A stretch of DNA of 64,000 nt, taken from the NCBI RefSeq assembly GCF_002950945.1, contig NZ_CP012673.1, forward strand, positions 8,818,501-8,882,500, in the 5' to 3' direction. Every line of letters starts with the position of its first letter. The first letter of the stretch is position 1. The notes beneath the pieces were generated by a model that saw nothing but the letters and a program-made list of their open reading frames with translations, was not told the origin of the DNA and searched no databases. The stretch comes from Sorangium cellulosum. Lineage in GTDB: Bacteria; Myxococcota_A; Polyangia; Polyangiales; Polyangiaceae. The translations under genes were made by a program, and so were the position numbers. Positions 36,056 through 44,374 of this stretch are shown here, in pieces.

Positions 36056-37447
36056 CTACTCGTTCTTCGTCAGGTAGATCAAGGCGCCAAGGCACATCTC
36101 GTCGAGCGTGCTCTCGCCGAGGTGCACGTCCACCGGGCCCGGGAGGTGCTGCTCCTTGAGCGCCTTCACGAGGAACGGATTGCTGGTGGAGTTGTTGTAG
36201 ACGCAGCGCATCGTGAGCAGGTCGCCCGCGTGGAGGCGCGGGAGCTGCTCGATGGGCGCGTCGTAGTAGAACCCGCGCTGCCAGGAGAAGTCCCACGCCG
36301 GCGTCTGCACGAGGCACATCTGCTCGGGCTCGCCGGCGCCGCTCGCCTCGCGCGTGAGCGACACCTTCATGTCGGTGCCGACATAGTGCATGTGGGTGCC
36401 GGCGCCATAGAGGTAGACCTCGGACTCGGACACCGACGCGGGCATCCGGAGCTGCATCGTCTCGACGTGGTCCTCCGCGCCGGCGGGGATCAGGAACTCC
36501 ACGCCTCCCGTGTCGTTCGGCCCGGGCAGCAGGCTGCCTCCCTGGTCGGAGGGCGCGGCGAAGTTGCCGATCAGCGCCACCCCCATCTGGTACTCCGGCA
36601 CGCCCTCGGTGAAGCGCATCTGGACGCGCGTCGTGTCGGGCTCGGCGGTCGCGCCGGCCGGGTGGTAGTGCACCTGCATGACGAGGCGCGCGCCCGCGGG
36701 GATCTCCGCGCCGATGTTCGGCTCGAACTCCAGCGGCACGCCCCCCGGCGCCCACGCGGAGAGGAGCTCGCCCGCGATCCCGGGGCCGCCGAAGCAATCG
36801 TATCCTCCGTCCTGGTCCGCGAGCTCCTCGGCCGCGCCTTCCCGGTCGAGGAACACGAGCGCGTGGTGCACGACGCTGGCGTTGCCCGGGACGACGTGCA
36901 CGCCGTTCAGGTAACGCGTCTCGGTGATCCCGGGGTCCATCACGAAACACCGGAACTGGTCGGCCTCGCCGCTCGCGACGAACGGCGTGCGCGGCGCGAC
37001 CTCGAGCTCGGCGCCGCGGAGCCCGCCGGCCTCGGGGACGAACGCGGGCGGAGCGTCCGCGGGGTCGCCCTGCGGGGCGCCGGCGGCCGCCCACATGTCC
37101 ACGAGGGCGATCTCGTCGTCGGTGAGCCGGACATCCTCCTTCCAGCCGTACGGGGGCTGGCACTCGTCGGTCTCCACCGCGTTCCACGGCGGCATCGTGC
37201 GCTCTCGCGTGGCGGTCGCGAGCAGGGGGGCCACCGTGCGCGCCTCCTCGTACGTCGTCAGGCTGAACGGGGCGATGTTCCCGGGCGAGTGGCAGCTCAT
37301 GCAGCGCTTCTGCAGGAGCGGCTCGACGTCGCGGTGGAACGTCGGCGCCCCGGCCGCGGGGCCCGGCCCCCCCTCGCCGGAACAGCCCAGGAAGAGCGGC
37401 GGCGTGAACGCGAGCAGCGCGAGCGCGCCAGAGATCGAATTTCGCAT
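36056..37447 (-). CDS. Copper type II monooxygenase-like lipoprotein with fused cytochrome c domain
   Basis: A 463-residue exported lipoprotein (lipobox LFLGC). The N-terminal domain has one heme site CMSCH with a likely axial Met in ERTMPPW, giving a mono-heme cytochrome c (about 35-130). The C-terminal part is like PHM/dopamine beta-monooxygenase, with likely copper ligands in VVHHALVF, VMQVHYHPAG and GTHMHYVGTDM. The fusion would let the heme feed electrons directly to the copper site in place of ascorbate. The substrate is unknown. ATG 37447 is preferred because AGGAGTT lies just upstream; an in-frame ATG 12 nt earlier is possible. Confidence 0.88.
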   Translation of the reverse strand: MRNSISGALALLAFTPPLFLGCSGEGGPGPAAGAPTFHRDVEPLLQKRCMSCHSPGNIAPFSLTTYEEARTVAPLLATATRERTMPPWNAVETDECQPPYGWKEDVRLTDDEIALVDMWAAAGAPQGDPADAPPAFVPEAGGLRGAELEVAPRTPFVASGEADQFRCFVMDPGITETRYLNGVHVVPGNASVVHHALVFLDREGAAEELADQDGGYDCFGGPGIAGELLSAWAPGGVPLEFEPNIGAEIPAGARLVMQVHYHPAGATAEPDTTRVQMRFTEGVPEYQMGVALIGNFAAPSDQGGSLLPGPNDTGGVEFLIPAGAEDHVETMQLRMPASVSESEVYLYGAGTHMHYVGTDMKVSLTREASGAGEPEQMCLVQTPAWDFSWQRGFYYDAPIEQLPRLHAGDLLTMRCVYNNSTSNPFLVKALKEQHLPGPVDVHLGESTLDEMCLGALIYLTKNE

Positions 37448-37704
37448 GGAACTCCTCATTGATGGCGTCCGCGGCGCGCCCGCTCCGCCCGCCCCGTGAA
37501 GGCTTCACCGCAGGGAAGCTCGCCGGGCCGACGGCGCGGGCGCGCACAGACGGTGTGACAGCCCACGGTATAACGCAGCATCGGCCGGTGAGCGGAAGAG
37601 AGCACGGGTGAGACCCGCCGCGCTCGGCGCGGTGCGACCGAGGCGTTTTCGTGGTCCATGCGAGAGCTGTAGACACCGCAAGGCCCCTGAGCTCCACTGG
37701 TTTC
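37448..37704. promoter_or_regulatory. Divergent promoter region
   Basis: 257 bp between the divergent monooxygenase and Cys-repeat protein genes. It must hold both promoters, but I see no clear consensus elements. Confidence 0.3.
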
Positions 37705-40700
37705 ATGGCGCGCAATCGGGGTTTTCTGCGTCCGCAATTCGCTTTGTTGACCGTGCGGCTGGCGCTCCTCGCCACCGCGCTCGCCGCGGTCGGCTGCGCC
37801 GCGGGAGGTTCGGAGGTCGCGACGAGCGGCCCGTACGGTACGGGCGGCGGCGGCGCGGGGGGCGGCGGCGGCGCGGGCGGCGACGGCGCGGGCGGCGGCG
37901 GCGGGAGCGGGAAGCTCGAGCTCTGCGTCCTCAATGACGGTGGGCCGGCGGATCCGTGCGTGAGCCCCGAGGTCCTCGATTTCGAGACGGTGCCGGCGGG
38001 GAGGCAGCGGACGCGCCTCTTCCGCGTGGACAACCAGACCGCGCAGGAGGCCGTCTTCACCGCGGCGGCCGTGGCCAGCGCGGACTTCGACGTCGTGGCG
38101 GTGCGCTTCGAGCCCGATCCGGCGAACCCGCTCCTGACGATCCGCGCCGTCGAGACGCTGCCGGTGCTGCGCGCGCCGGGCGGCGCGCTCCATTTCGAGG
38201 TGACGTACACCTCGCAGGGCGTCGCGGGGCCGCTGCCCGCCGACCGGGTGATCGTGGAGGCCGAGGTCGGCAGCGCCGGCGCGCCCGACATCGTCGTGCC
38301 CCTCATCGGCCGGTCGAACAGCTGTACGCCGGGGATGGGGGCCTGCGACGACGATCCCGACAACGGCTGTGAGACCGATCTCCTGACCAGCGCGGCCCAC
38401 TGCGGCGCCTGCGCCCAGCTCTGCGTCTCGCCGAACGGGACCACCGGCTGCGTCGACGGGCTCTGCACGGTGTCCTCGTGCGCGGACCACTTCGCGGACT
38501 GCGACGGGAACGCCACGAACGGCTGCGAGTCCAACCTGCTCACCGGGGTGGACACGTGCGGGGCGTGCGGGACGACCTGCCGCAAGGAGCACACGGAGTC
38601 GTTCTGCAACGGGGGCAACTGCAACATCGTCGGCTGCGCGCCGGACCACGCCGACTGCGACCTCGATGCGCTGACCGGCTGCGAGACCGACCTCTTGACC
38701 AGCGCGGCCCACTGCGGGGGCTGCAACGTCGCGTGCGACTTCGCCAACGCGAGCGAGACGTGCGCGGAGGGTTCGTGCGAGTTCGGCGCGTGCGACGCCG
38801 GCTACGCCGACTGCGACGGCGACCTGACGAACGGCTGCGAGGCGAACCTGGAGGCGAGCCTCGCCCACTGCGGCGCCTGCGATGCGGCGTGCGGCTTCCC
38901 GGGCGCCGCCGAGTCCTGCCTCGCGGGCGTCTGCGTGATGGGCGCCTGCGAGCCCGGCCGGGCCAACTGCGACGGCGCCGCGGCGAACGGATGCGAGGCC
39001 GACACGACGCGCGACCTCGCCCACTGCGGCGGCTGCAACCTCGGCTGCGCGTTCGCGAACGCCGCCGAGTCCTGCGTCGACGGCGCGTGTGTGCTCGGCG
39101 CCTGCGGCGCCGGGTATGCCGACTGCGACCGCGACCCGGCGAACGGCTGCGAGGTCGACACGGAGACGAGCCTCGCCAACTGCGGCGGCTGCGGCGCCCG
39201 GTGCGCGCTCCCGAACGCGGCCGAGTCGTGCGAGGGCGGCGTGTGTGTGCTCGGCGCCTGCGAGGCGGGGCGCGCCGACTGCGACCGCGACCCGACGAAC
39301 GGCTGCGAGGTCGACACGGCGCGCGACCTCGCCCACTGCGGCGGCTGCGGCGCGGCGTGCGACGCGGCGAACGCGGGCGAGGCGTGCCTCGGCGGCACCT
39401 GCGTGATGGGCGCGTGCGGCCCCGGGTTCGCGAACTGCAACGCGAGCGCGCTGGACGGCTGCGAGGTGAACACGCTCGGCGACGTCGCGAACTGCGGCGG
39501 CTGCAACCTGGCGTGCGCGCTCCCGAACGCGGCCGAGGCGTGCCTCGGCGGCACCTGCGTGCTGAGCGCCTGCGACGCCGGCTTCGGCGACTGCGACCGC
39601 GCCCCGGCGAACGGCTGCGAGGTCGACACGCGGACCAGCCTGGCGAACTGCGGCGCCTGCGGCGCGGCGTGCGAGCTCGCGAACGCGTCCGAGGCGTGCG
39701 CGCTCGGCTCCTGCGACCTGGTCGCCTGCAACGCGGGCTTCGCGAGCTGCAACGGCGTCGACTCGGACGGCTGCGAGACGAGCACCGCCACCGATCCGGC
39801 CCATTGCGGGGCCTGCGGCACGGACTGCGCGGCGCTCATCCCCAACGCGGCGGTCGGGTGCGGCGCCGGGGCGTGCACGTTCGAGGGCTGCCTGCCGGGC
39901 TACTACGACGCCGACGGGGTGGCCTCGAACGGCTGCGAGTATGCGTGCACGTTCGTGAGCGACGTCGATCTGCCCGACGACGGCTTCGTCGACGCGAACT
40001 GCGACGGCGTCGACGGCGACGTGGATCTCGCGGTCTTCGTCGACGTGACGACCGGGAACGACGGCAACGACGGGACGCGGCAGCGCCCGGTGGCGACGGT
40101 CGGGGGCGGCATCAACCGGGCGGTGCTGAGGGGCAAGACGCACGTGTACATCTCGCAGGGGACGTACACCACCAACCGGGTGAGCCTCGCGAGCGGGATC
40201 TCGCTCTACGGCGGGTACAACGCCGCGCTCCGGTGGGCGCGCTCGGCCGCGTCGGTCGCGGTCGTGCGGTCGACCGGCAGCGTGGTCGGCGGCTACGTCA
40301 CGGCGCTCGAGGGCCACAACATCATGGCGCCGACGACGATCGATCGGCTGACGATCCAGACCCCGAACACGGCCGCGACGGGCGCGTCGAACTACGCGAT
40401 GCGCTGCGTGAGCTGCACGGCGGTGACGTTGAAGAACAGCGTCCTGCAAGCGGGTTCGGCGGGGCCGGGCGCGGCGGGCACGAACGGCGGGACCGGCGCG
40501 GCGGGCAGCAACGGCTCGAGCGGCGGGGCAGGCAGCTGCGACGGGCCTGGCACGCGCACCGGCGGCGCGGGAGGCCTGTCGAGCTGCGGGCGCACCGGAG
40601 GCGCCGGCGGCACCGGCGGCGCGGTCGGGGCGAACGCCGGCGCGGCCGGCGGCGCCGGCACCGGCGGGACCCCCGGCGGCGCCGGCGGCCCCGGGGGCAG

Positions 40701-41346
40701 CTCCGGCGGTCACGGCGGCGTGGGCGAGATCGGCGCCGCCGGTGCGCCCGGGGGGAACGGCAGCGGCGGCACCGGCGGGACCGTGACCGGCGGGCTCTGG
40801 ACGGGCATCGCGGGCGGCTCGGGCGTGATCGGCGTGCACGGCAACGGGGCCGGTGGCGGCGGTGGCGGCGGCGGCCAGGGCGCCGCCTGGGTCACCGACG
40901 GCGCCGGCAACGGCGGCGGCGGCGGCGGCGGCGGCGGGTGCGGCGGCGGCGGCGGGCTCGGGGGCAGCGCGGGCGGCGGCTCGTTCGGGCTGTTCCTCGT
41001 GAACTCGACCGGCTTCCAGCTCCTCACCAGCCAGGTCACGAGCGGCAACGGCGGCAACGGCGGCGCCGGCGGCAGCGGCGGCAACGGCGGCAACGGCGGC
41101 AACGGCGGCGCCGGCGGCAGGACGTGCACCAGCGAGGTCGGCGCCGGCGGCGACGGCGGCCGCGGCGGCGCCGGCGGCCGTGGCGGTTACGGCGGCGGCG
41201 GCGCCGGCGGCGTGTCCTACGGCGTCTACCGGTTCAACACGACGGTGTCGACCTCGGGCAACGTCATCGCCCACGGCACCGGCGGCGCCGGCGGCACCTC
41301 GTCGGGCAACAACGGGGTCGCGGGCGCCTCCGCCAGCGTGTTCTGA
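37705..41346 (+). CDS. Large exported Cys-repeat / Gly-rich surface protein
   Basis: A 1213-residue lipoprotein-like protein (ALAAVGCAAG). A Gly-rich spacer and an immunoglobulin-like domain (about 80-200) are followed by ten tandem units of about 50 residues (212-745) with the pattern DCDxxxxNGCExxxxxxxxHCGxCxxxC, probably each stapled by disulfides. Then comes a right-handed beta-helix-like domain (about 760-915; DVTTGNDGNDGTRQRPVATV, VYISQGTYTT, ISLYGGYNA). A 295-residue Gly/Ala-rich tail built from GGAGGxGG units, like PE_PGRS proteins, ends the protein. The start at 37705 places the signal peptide correctly. It is probably an adhesin or matrix protein of the myxobacterial surface; function is inferred from architecture only. 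Confidence 0.8.
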   Translation: MARNRGFLRPQFALLTVRLALLATALAAVGCAAGGSEVATSGPYGTGGGGAGGGGGAGGDGAGGGGGSGKLELCVLNDGGPADPCVSPEVLDFETVPAGRQRTRLFRVDNQTAQEAVFTAAAVASADFDVVAVRFEPDPANPLLTIRAVETLPVLRAPGGALHFEVTYTSQGVAGPLPADRVIVEAEVGSAGAPDIVVPLIGRSNSCTPGMGACDDDPDNGCETDLLTSAAHCGACAQLCVSPNGTTGCVDGLCTVSSCADHFADCDGNATNGCESNLLTGVDTCGACGTTCRKEHTESFCNGGNCNIVGCAPDHADCDLDALTGCETDLLTSAAHCGGCNVACDFANASETCAEGSCEFGACDAGYADCDGDLTNGCEANLEASLAHCGACDAACGFPGAAESCLAGVCVMGACEPGRANCDGAAANGCEADTTRDLAHCGGCNLGCAFANAAESCVDGACVLGACGAGYADCDRDPANGCEVDTETSLANCGGCGARCALPNAAESCEGGVCVLGACEAGRADCDRDPTNGCEVDTARDLAHCGGCGAACDAANAGEACLGGTCVMGACGPGFANCNASALDGCEVNTLGDVANCGGCNLACALPNAAEACLGGTCVLSACDAGFGDCDRAPANGCEVDTRTSLANCGACGAACELANASEACALGSCDLVACNAGFASCNGVDSDGCETSTATDPAHCGACGTDCAALIPNAAVGCGAGACTFEGCLPGYYDADGVASNGCEYACTFVSDVDLPDDGFVDANCDGVDGDVDLAVFVDVTTGNDGNDGTRQRPVATVGGGINRAVLRGKTHVYISQGTYTTNRVSLASGISLYGGYNAALRWARSAASVAVVRSTGSVVGGYVTALEGHNIMAPTTIDRLTIQTPNTAATGASNYAMRCVSCTAVTLKNSVLQAGSAGPGAAGTNGGTGAAGSNGSSGGAGSCDGPGTRTGGAGGLSSCGRTGGAGGTGGAVGANAGAAGGAGTGGTPGGAGGPGGSSGGHGGVGEIGAAGAPGGNGSGGTGGTVTGGLWTGIAGGSGVIGVHGNGAGGGGGGGGQGAAWVTDGAGNGGGGGGGGGCGGGGGLGGSAGGGSFGLFLVNSTGFQLLTSQVTSGNGGNGGAGGSGGNGGNGGNGGAGGRTCTSEVGAGGDGGRGGAGGRGGYGGGGAGGVSYGVYRFNTTVSTSGNVIAHGTGGAGGTSSGNNGVAGASASVF
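38340..39950 (+). repeat. Ten tandem Cys-rich repeats within surface protein gene
   Basis: Ten units of roughly 150 nt encode NGCE and HCGxC motifs; neighbouring units 5-9 are the most alike (for example GCEVDT, LANCGGCG), suggesting recent expansion by unequal crossing over. A partial eleventh unit (SNGCEYAC) closes the array. Confidence 0.85.
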
Positions 41347-42245
41347 GGCCGCGCAGGGCCCTCCAGCCTCCTGTTCTGATTCCGCGCAGCGGCCTCGTCC
41401 CTCAAGCTCCCACCTGCCATCGGCACGCCCGCGGGAAGTTGCCCCGGATCAGCAAACCTCCGGAGCTCCGGGGTCGATAGCTCGCGCCCATCGAGACGTC
41501 GCCACGCGCTGCGGTGGTTGCCGAGCTTGCCAGCCCCCTGAGCCGCGCCGTCGCGCTCGGGGACTGTTTCACTTCTCGAACGCCGCCGTTCCAGCCCGCT
41601 GCCTGGCGTCGCCCACCGTGTCGCCGCATACTCTGGACATGATCCCGGCGCGGTTGCGGGGCGGGGCGGATGCGCCTGTCTCCGGACCTCGGGCTGCGGC
41701 GGGCCCATCTTGTGGCCCGCCGGTGCAGAGGGCATCACCGCGGATGGAACCTGACCTCGATGATCCGCCGCGGTGCTCCGGGCGCGTCCTTCCAGCGCGT
41801 GGGTCGCGCGCCGGCGCTGCGGCTCTTTTGCAGCCCGGCGCGGTGCTTTGCGGTAGTGAGAGGCGGAGAGCAGCGCCTGGAGCGTCGATCAGCTTGAAAC
41901 GCCCGAGAATGAAGAGATTCGAATCACAGAGGCACAGAGGGCACAGAGTTTTTTTGTTGTTCCTCTGTGTCCTCTGTGCCTCTGTGGTTCATTTTCCCGG
42001 GGTTTCAACCCGTTCGGTGTCCTAGAAGGGTTCGAGCACGTGGATTTCGCTACCGCCTCGCCTACTCGGATGAGATATGCACTCACGTCGGGTACTGGGG
42101 GATCGCGAGGATCGGCGGAGGGGGCTCCATTGACGGTCCAGGTTACGGTTGCGGCGCCCGCGCGACCGACTCTCGCCAGCTCGGTGATGCCATCTGCGTA
42201 GAAATCGAGTGAATATCCCGAACCAGAGGCAGCTTGCGCAATCCC
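41347..42245. other. Intergenic region with palindromic element
   Basis: About 900 bp without a supportable gene. It contains the CACAGAGG-type palindrome (41922-41989). The minus-strand frame that passes through the palindrome is discussed with the IS66-type fragment. Confidence 0.4.
41922..41989. repeat. Octamer-periodic palindrome, CACAGAGG family
   Basis: A 27-nt left arm (41922-41948; CACAGAGG, CACAGAGG, GCACAGAG) pairs with the right arm (41963-41989; CTCTGTGT, CCTCTGTG, CCTCTGTGG) with only two mismatches around a 14-nt T-rich loop. It could fold into a long hairpin in RNA or single-stranded DNA. It is markedly less GC-rich than its surroundings. Confidence 0.9.
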
Positions 42246-42374
42246 CACCAACTTGGCAGCCTGGGTGCGCAGCCACCGATACAGCTGCTTCGAATCGTCC
42301 CCCTCGCGCCGCGCGAGCTTCTCGCCGCTCAATCCGCTCCGCTCCCATCGCTCCACCCGCTCGGCCCACTCCAC
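42246..42374 (-). pseudogene. IS66-type TnpA N-terminal fragment
   Basis: The first 43 residues (VEWAERVERWERSGLSGEKL, ARREGDDSKQLYRWLRTQAA) match the N terminus of IS66-family accessory TnpA proteins, which contain a WxxxVxxWxxSGLSxxxFARREG helix-turn-helix. The frame then enters unrelated sequence and finally the CACAGAGG palindrome. It is a truncated remnant. Confidence 0.6.
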
Positions 42375-42950
42375 CCTCGTCGCAATCGCTTCCTCCTTCG
42401 TCGCGATGGCAACAGGTGCCCGGCGCCGCGCGGACGGTCACGATGACCTTGGCTGGGTGGTTACGCCCATCTCTCGCCACGCCGCCCGCGCCAGGCGTGA
42501 GTCGTCAGGTCAGGTCGCGTCTCGCTCGTCAAGTACGATGCGTCGCGACCGTGACGGCGGCAGCACGATTGGACCGTGGCGCGGGACCGGGTTTCGGGCC
42601 GGTTTCGACGAGAAGTCGATGCACTGCCAATCCGGAATTTGCACGTGGTTGTCGCCGGAAGTTCACACGATTGTTGCCGGCGACCGAACGGATAACGCGT
42701 ATGCTCCTTGCCCGCCCGGGACGGACGGATTAGTATTGGGGCGTGTTGTTGGATCGGGAAGCCTCCCGGCGAAGTGGCCCGGAGGCTGTGTGCGGGGATT
42801 CAGGAGACGCCGACCTGCGCTTCCGATGTGCGCGCGCGCGCACACGAGCTCGATCATGAACCAGCGCGTCGGACGGAAGGCCAGCAGCGAGCGCAGCTTC
42901 GCCGTGCCGAATCGCGACTATTGCACTCGGTATCGGAAGGATGACTCCAC
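42375..42950. promoter_or_regulatory. Upstream region of the polyketide cluster
   Basis: 576 bp without a supportable gene before the sulfotransferase, the first gene of the PKS transcription unit. It likely holds the cluster promoter. No clear -35/-10 pair can be named. It includes an 18-nt alternating purine-pyrimidine palindrome. Confidence 0.4.
42827..42844. promoter_or_regulatory. Alternating CG/TG palindrome, possible Z-DNA site
   Basis: TGTGCGCGCGCGCGCACA is a perfect 18-nt palindrome of strictly alternating purine and pyrimidine, 106 bp before the first cluster gene. Confidence 0.5.
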
Positions 42951-44213
42951 ATGCTGCCGAAACATGCCCTGCCCGCACGTCTCCTCAACTCCGTCGGCCG
43001 GCTCGCGCCCAAGAGTGCGTTCGAGTTCGATGAGCTGAAGAAGCTCGCGGTGCGCCGAGCCGGAAGTGATTCCTGGGACGACATCGGCGAGTTCGACGAA
43101 GCCCTCAAGTGGGTCCTCGATGAGGCCAGCAAGCTGGACACCTTGACGTTCTTGGGGCGGCAGTGGGTCAAGACCGCGACGCTGGGCGCGCTCACGAAAC
43201 GATTGGAAGTCGAACGCTATCGGCGAGAGCACGCGATCACCAGCGACAGCCCGCGGGTCGGCGTCATCATCGTTTCTCCCCCGAGGACGGGCACGACCCT
43301 GTTGTTCGAGCTCCTGGATGCGACCGGGCTCTTCCGCTCCCCCATGATGTGGGAGCTGTGCTTCGCGGGCTCGCGCCTCTCGCCGGCGCAGCGGAAGTCG
43401 CGCGCCGTCTGGATGGCGCGCATGCAGAGCGCGCTCACGCGCATGGACGACGTACATCCCGTCGACGCGCTGGGTCCCGAAGAGTGCACCATGCTGCTCA
43501 ACTACACGGGCATCTGTCACTCGTATGACTTCGTACTCGGCTTGCCAGAAGCCAGGCGACGCCTGGCCGAGCTCGATCAGCTGGGCCGGCATGCCAGGCG
43601 CCGCTACGACTATCACGCGCTGCTCCTCAATACGATCGCGCACGAACGACTGGCCTCGGGCGTCGATGCGGAGCCAGACCAGAGACCGTGGCTGCTCAAG
43701 GCGCCCGGGCACGCGGAGTTCGTCGGAGCCGTCGCCGCCAAATACCCGGAGGCTTCGCTGGTCGTGAACCTGCGCTCTCCCTCGGACTTCGTTCCGTCGG
43801 TGTGTTCGCTGCAGATGACGCATCAGCAGTCGTTCGTTCGCACGACGCCCGCAAAGATCGCCGAGCACAGCATGAAGATCGTCGATCACGGCTATTCGAC
43901 CCTGGGCCGTTGGTCTGCAAACCAGCCTGGAAAGCTGCGCCTCGTCGAGTACGACGACCTCGTAGAGGCCCCCTTGACCGTCGCTCGCAAGGTCCTGGAG
44001 GCCAGCGGCGTGCCGCATGGCGAGGCGGACCTGAAGCGCGCGGAAGACTGGCTCAAGGGCAGAAAGCGCCGCCCGTCTGTATTGCGCTCGACGCTCGATG
44101 ACTACGGCCTGGACGCCGCGACCGTCGACTCGCGGCTGGCTCCCGCGCTGACCCGCATCCGCGAGACTGGCTCGAAAGTGAGCTCCGTGAGCGGCCCAGC
44201 GCCGCGGGCATGA
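42951..44213 (+). CDS. PAPS-dependent sulfotransferase, first gene of PKS operon
   Basis: A 420-residue sulfotransferase of the Sulfotransfer_3 type. The 5'-phosphosulfate loop is SPPRTGTTLL (109-118) and the 3'-phosphate region is LVVNLRSPSDFVPSVCSL (about 267-284). It should transfer sulfate from PAPS to a hydroxyl. Being upstream of and overlapping the polyketide genes (ATGA with the next frame), it is likely a tailoring enzyme. In curacin-type pathways a sulfotransferase domain activates a beta-hydroxyl for decarboxylative chain release, so a release role is an alternative. Myxobacterial relatives of this family also occur outside secondary metabolism. Confidence 0.85.
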   Translation: MLPKHALPARLLNSVGRLAPKSAFEFDELKKLAVRRAGSDSWDDIGEFDEALKWVLDEASKLDTLTFLGRQWVKTATLGALTKRLEVERYRREHAITSDSPRVGVIIVSPPRTGTTLLFELLDATGLFRSPMMWELCFAGSRLSPAQRKSRAVWMARMQSALTRMDDVHPVDALGPEECTMLLNYTGICHSYDFVLGLPEARRRLAELDQLGRHARRRYDYHALLLNTIAHERLASGVDAEPDQRPWLLKAPGHAEFVGAVAAKYPEASLVVNLRSPSDFVPSVCSLQMTHQQSFVRTTPAKIAEHSMKIVDHGYSTLGRWSANQPGKLRLVEYDDLVEAPLTVARKVLEASGVPHGEADLKRAEDWLKGRKRRPSVLRSTLDDYGLDAATVDSRLAPALTRIRETGSKVSSVSGPAPRA

Positions 44214-44320
44214 GCACTCCTTTCGCCATCGCCATCGTGGGCGTGGGACTGCGCTCTCCGGCGGGGGTCACCACGCTCGAAAGGCTCTGGACCGCCCTCG
44301 CGACGGGCGAGCGAGCCTAG
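44210..44320 (+). pseudogene. 36-codon ketosynthase N-terminal stub
   Basis: The frame starts at an ATG overlapping the sulfotransferase stop (ATGA) and encodes MSTPFAIAIVGVGLRSPAGV, TTLERLWTALATGERA, then TAG. This is the first 36 residues of a ketosynthase domain (compare EPIAIIGIACRFPGAPSPES in the following PKS). No KS sequence follows before the PKS start 55 nt downstream. It is either the scar of a deleted PKS gene or module, or a short translated leader that couples ribosomes to the next gene. Confidence 0.7.
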
Positions 44321-44374
44321 GGTCCTCGTCCACGTCGCCCACCGCAACCGTCGTCAACCCCAGGAGCAGCGCTC

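Noticed and set aside
38340..39950. Possible CRISPR or VNTR array
   Set aside because: Units of about 150 nt are coding, with conserved Cys positions; no spacer-repeat alternation.
37456..41274. Minus-strand frame of 1272 codons opposite the Cys-repeat protein
   Set aside because: Ala/Val/Arg-rich repeats are the antisense image of the Gly- and Cys-rich repeats; the plus strand has a signal peptide and ordered domains.
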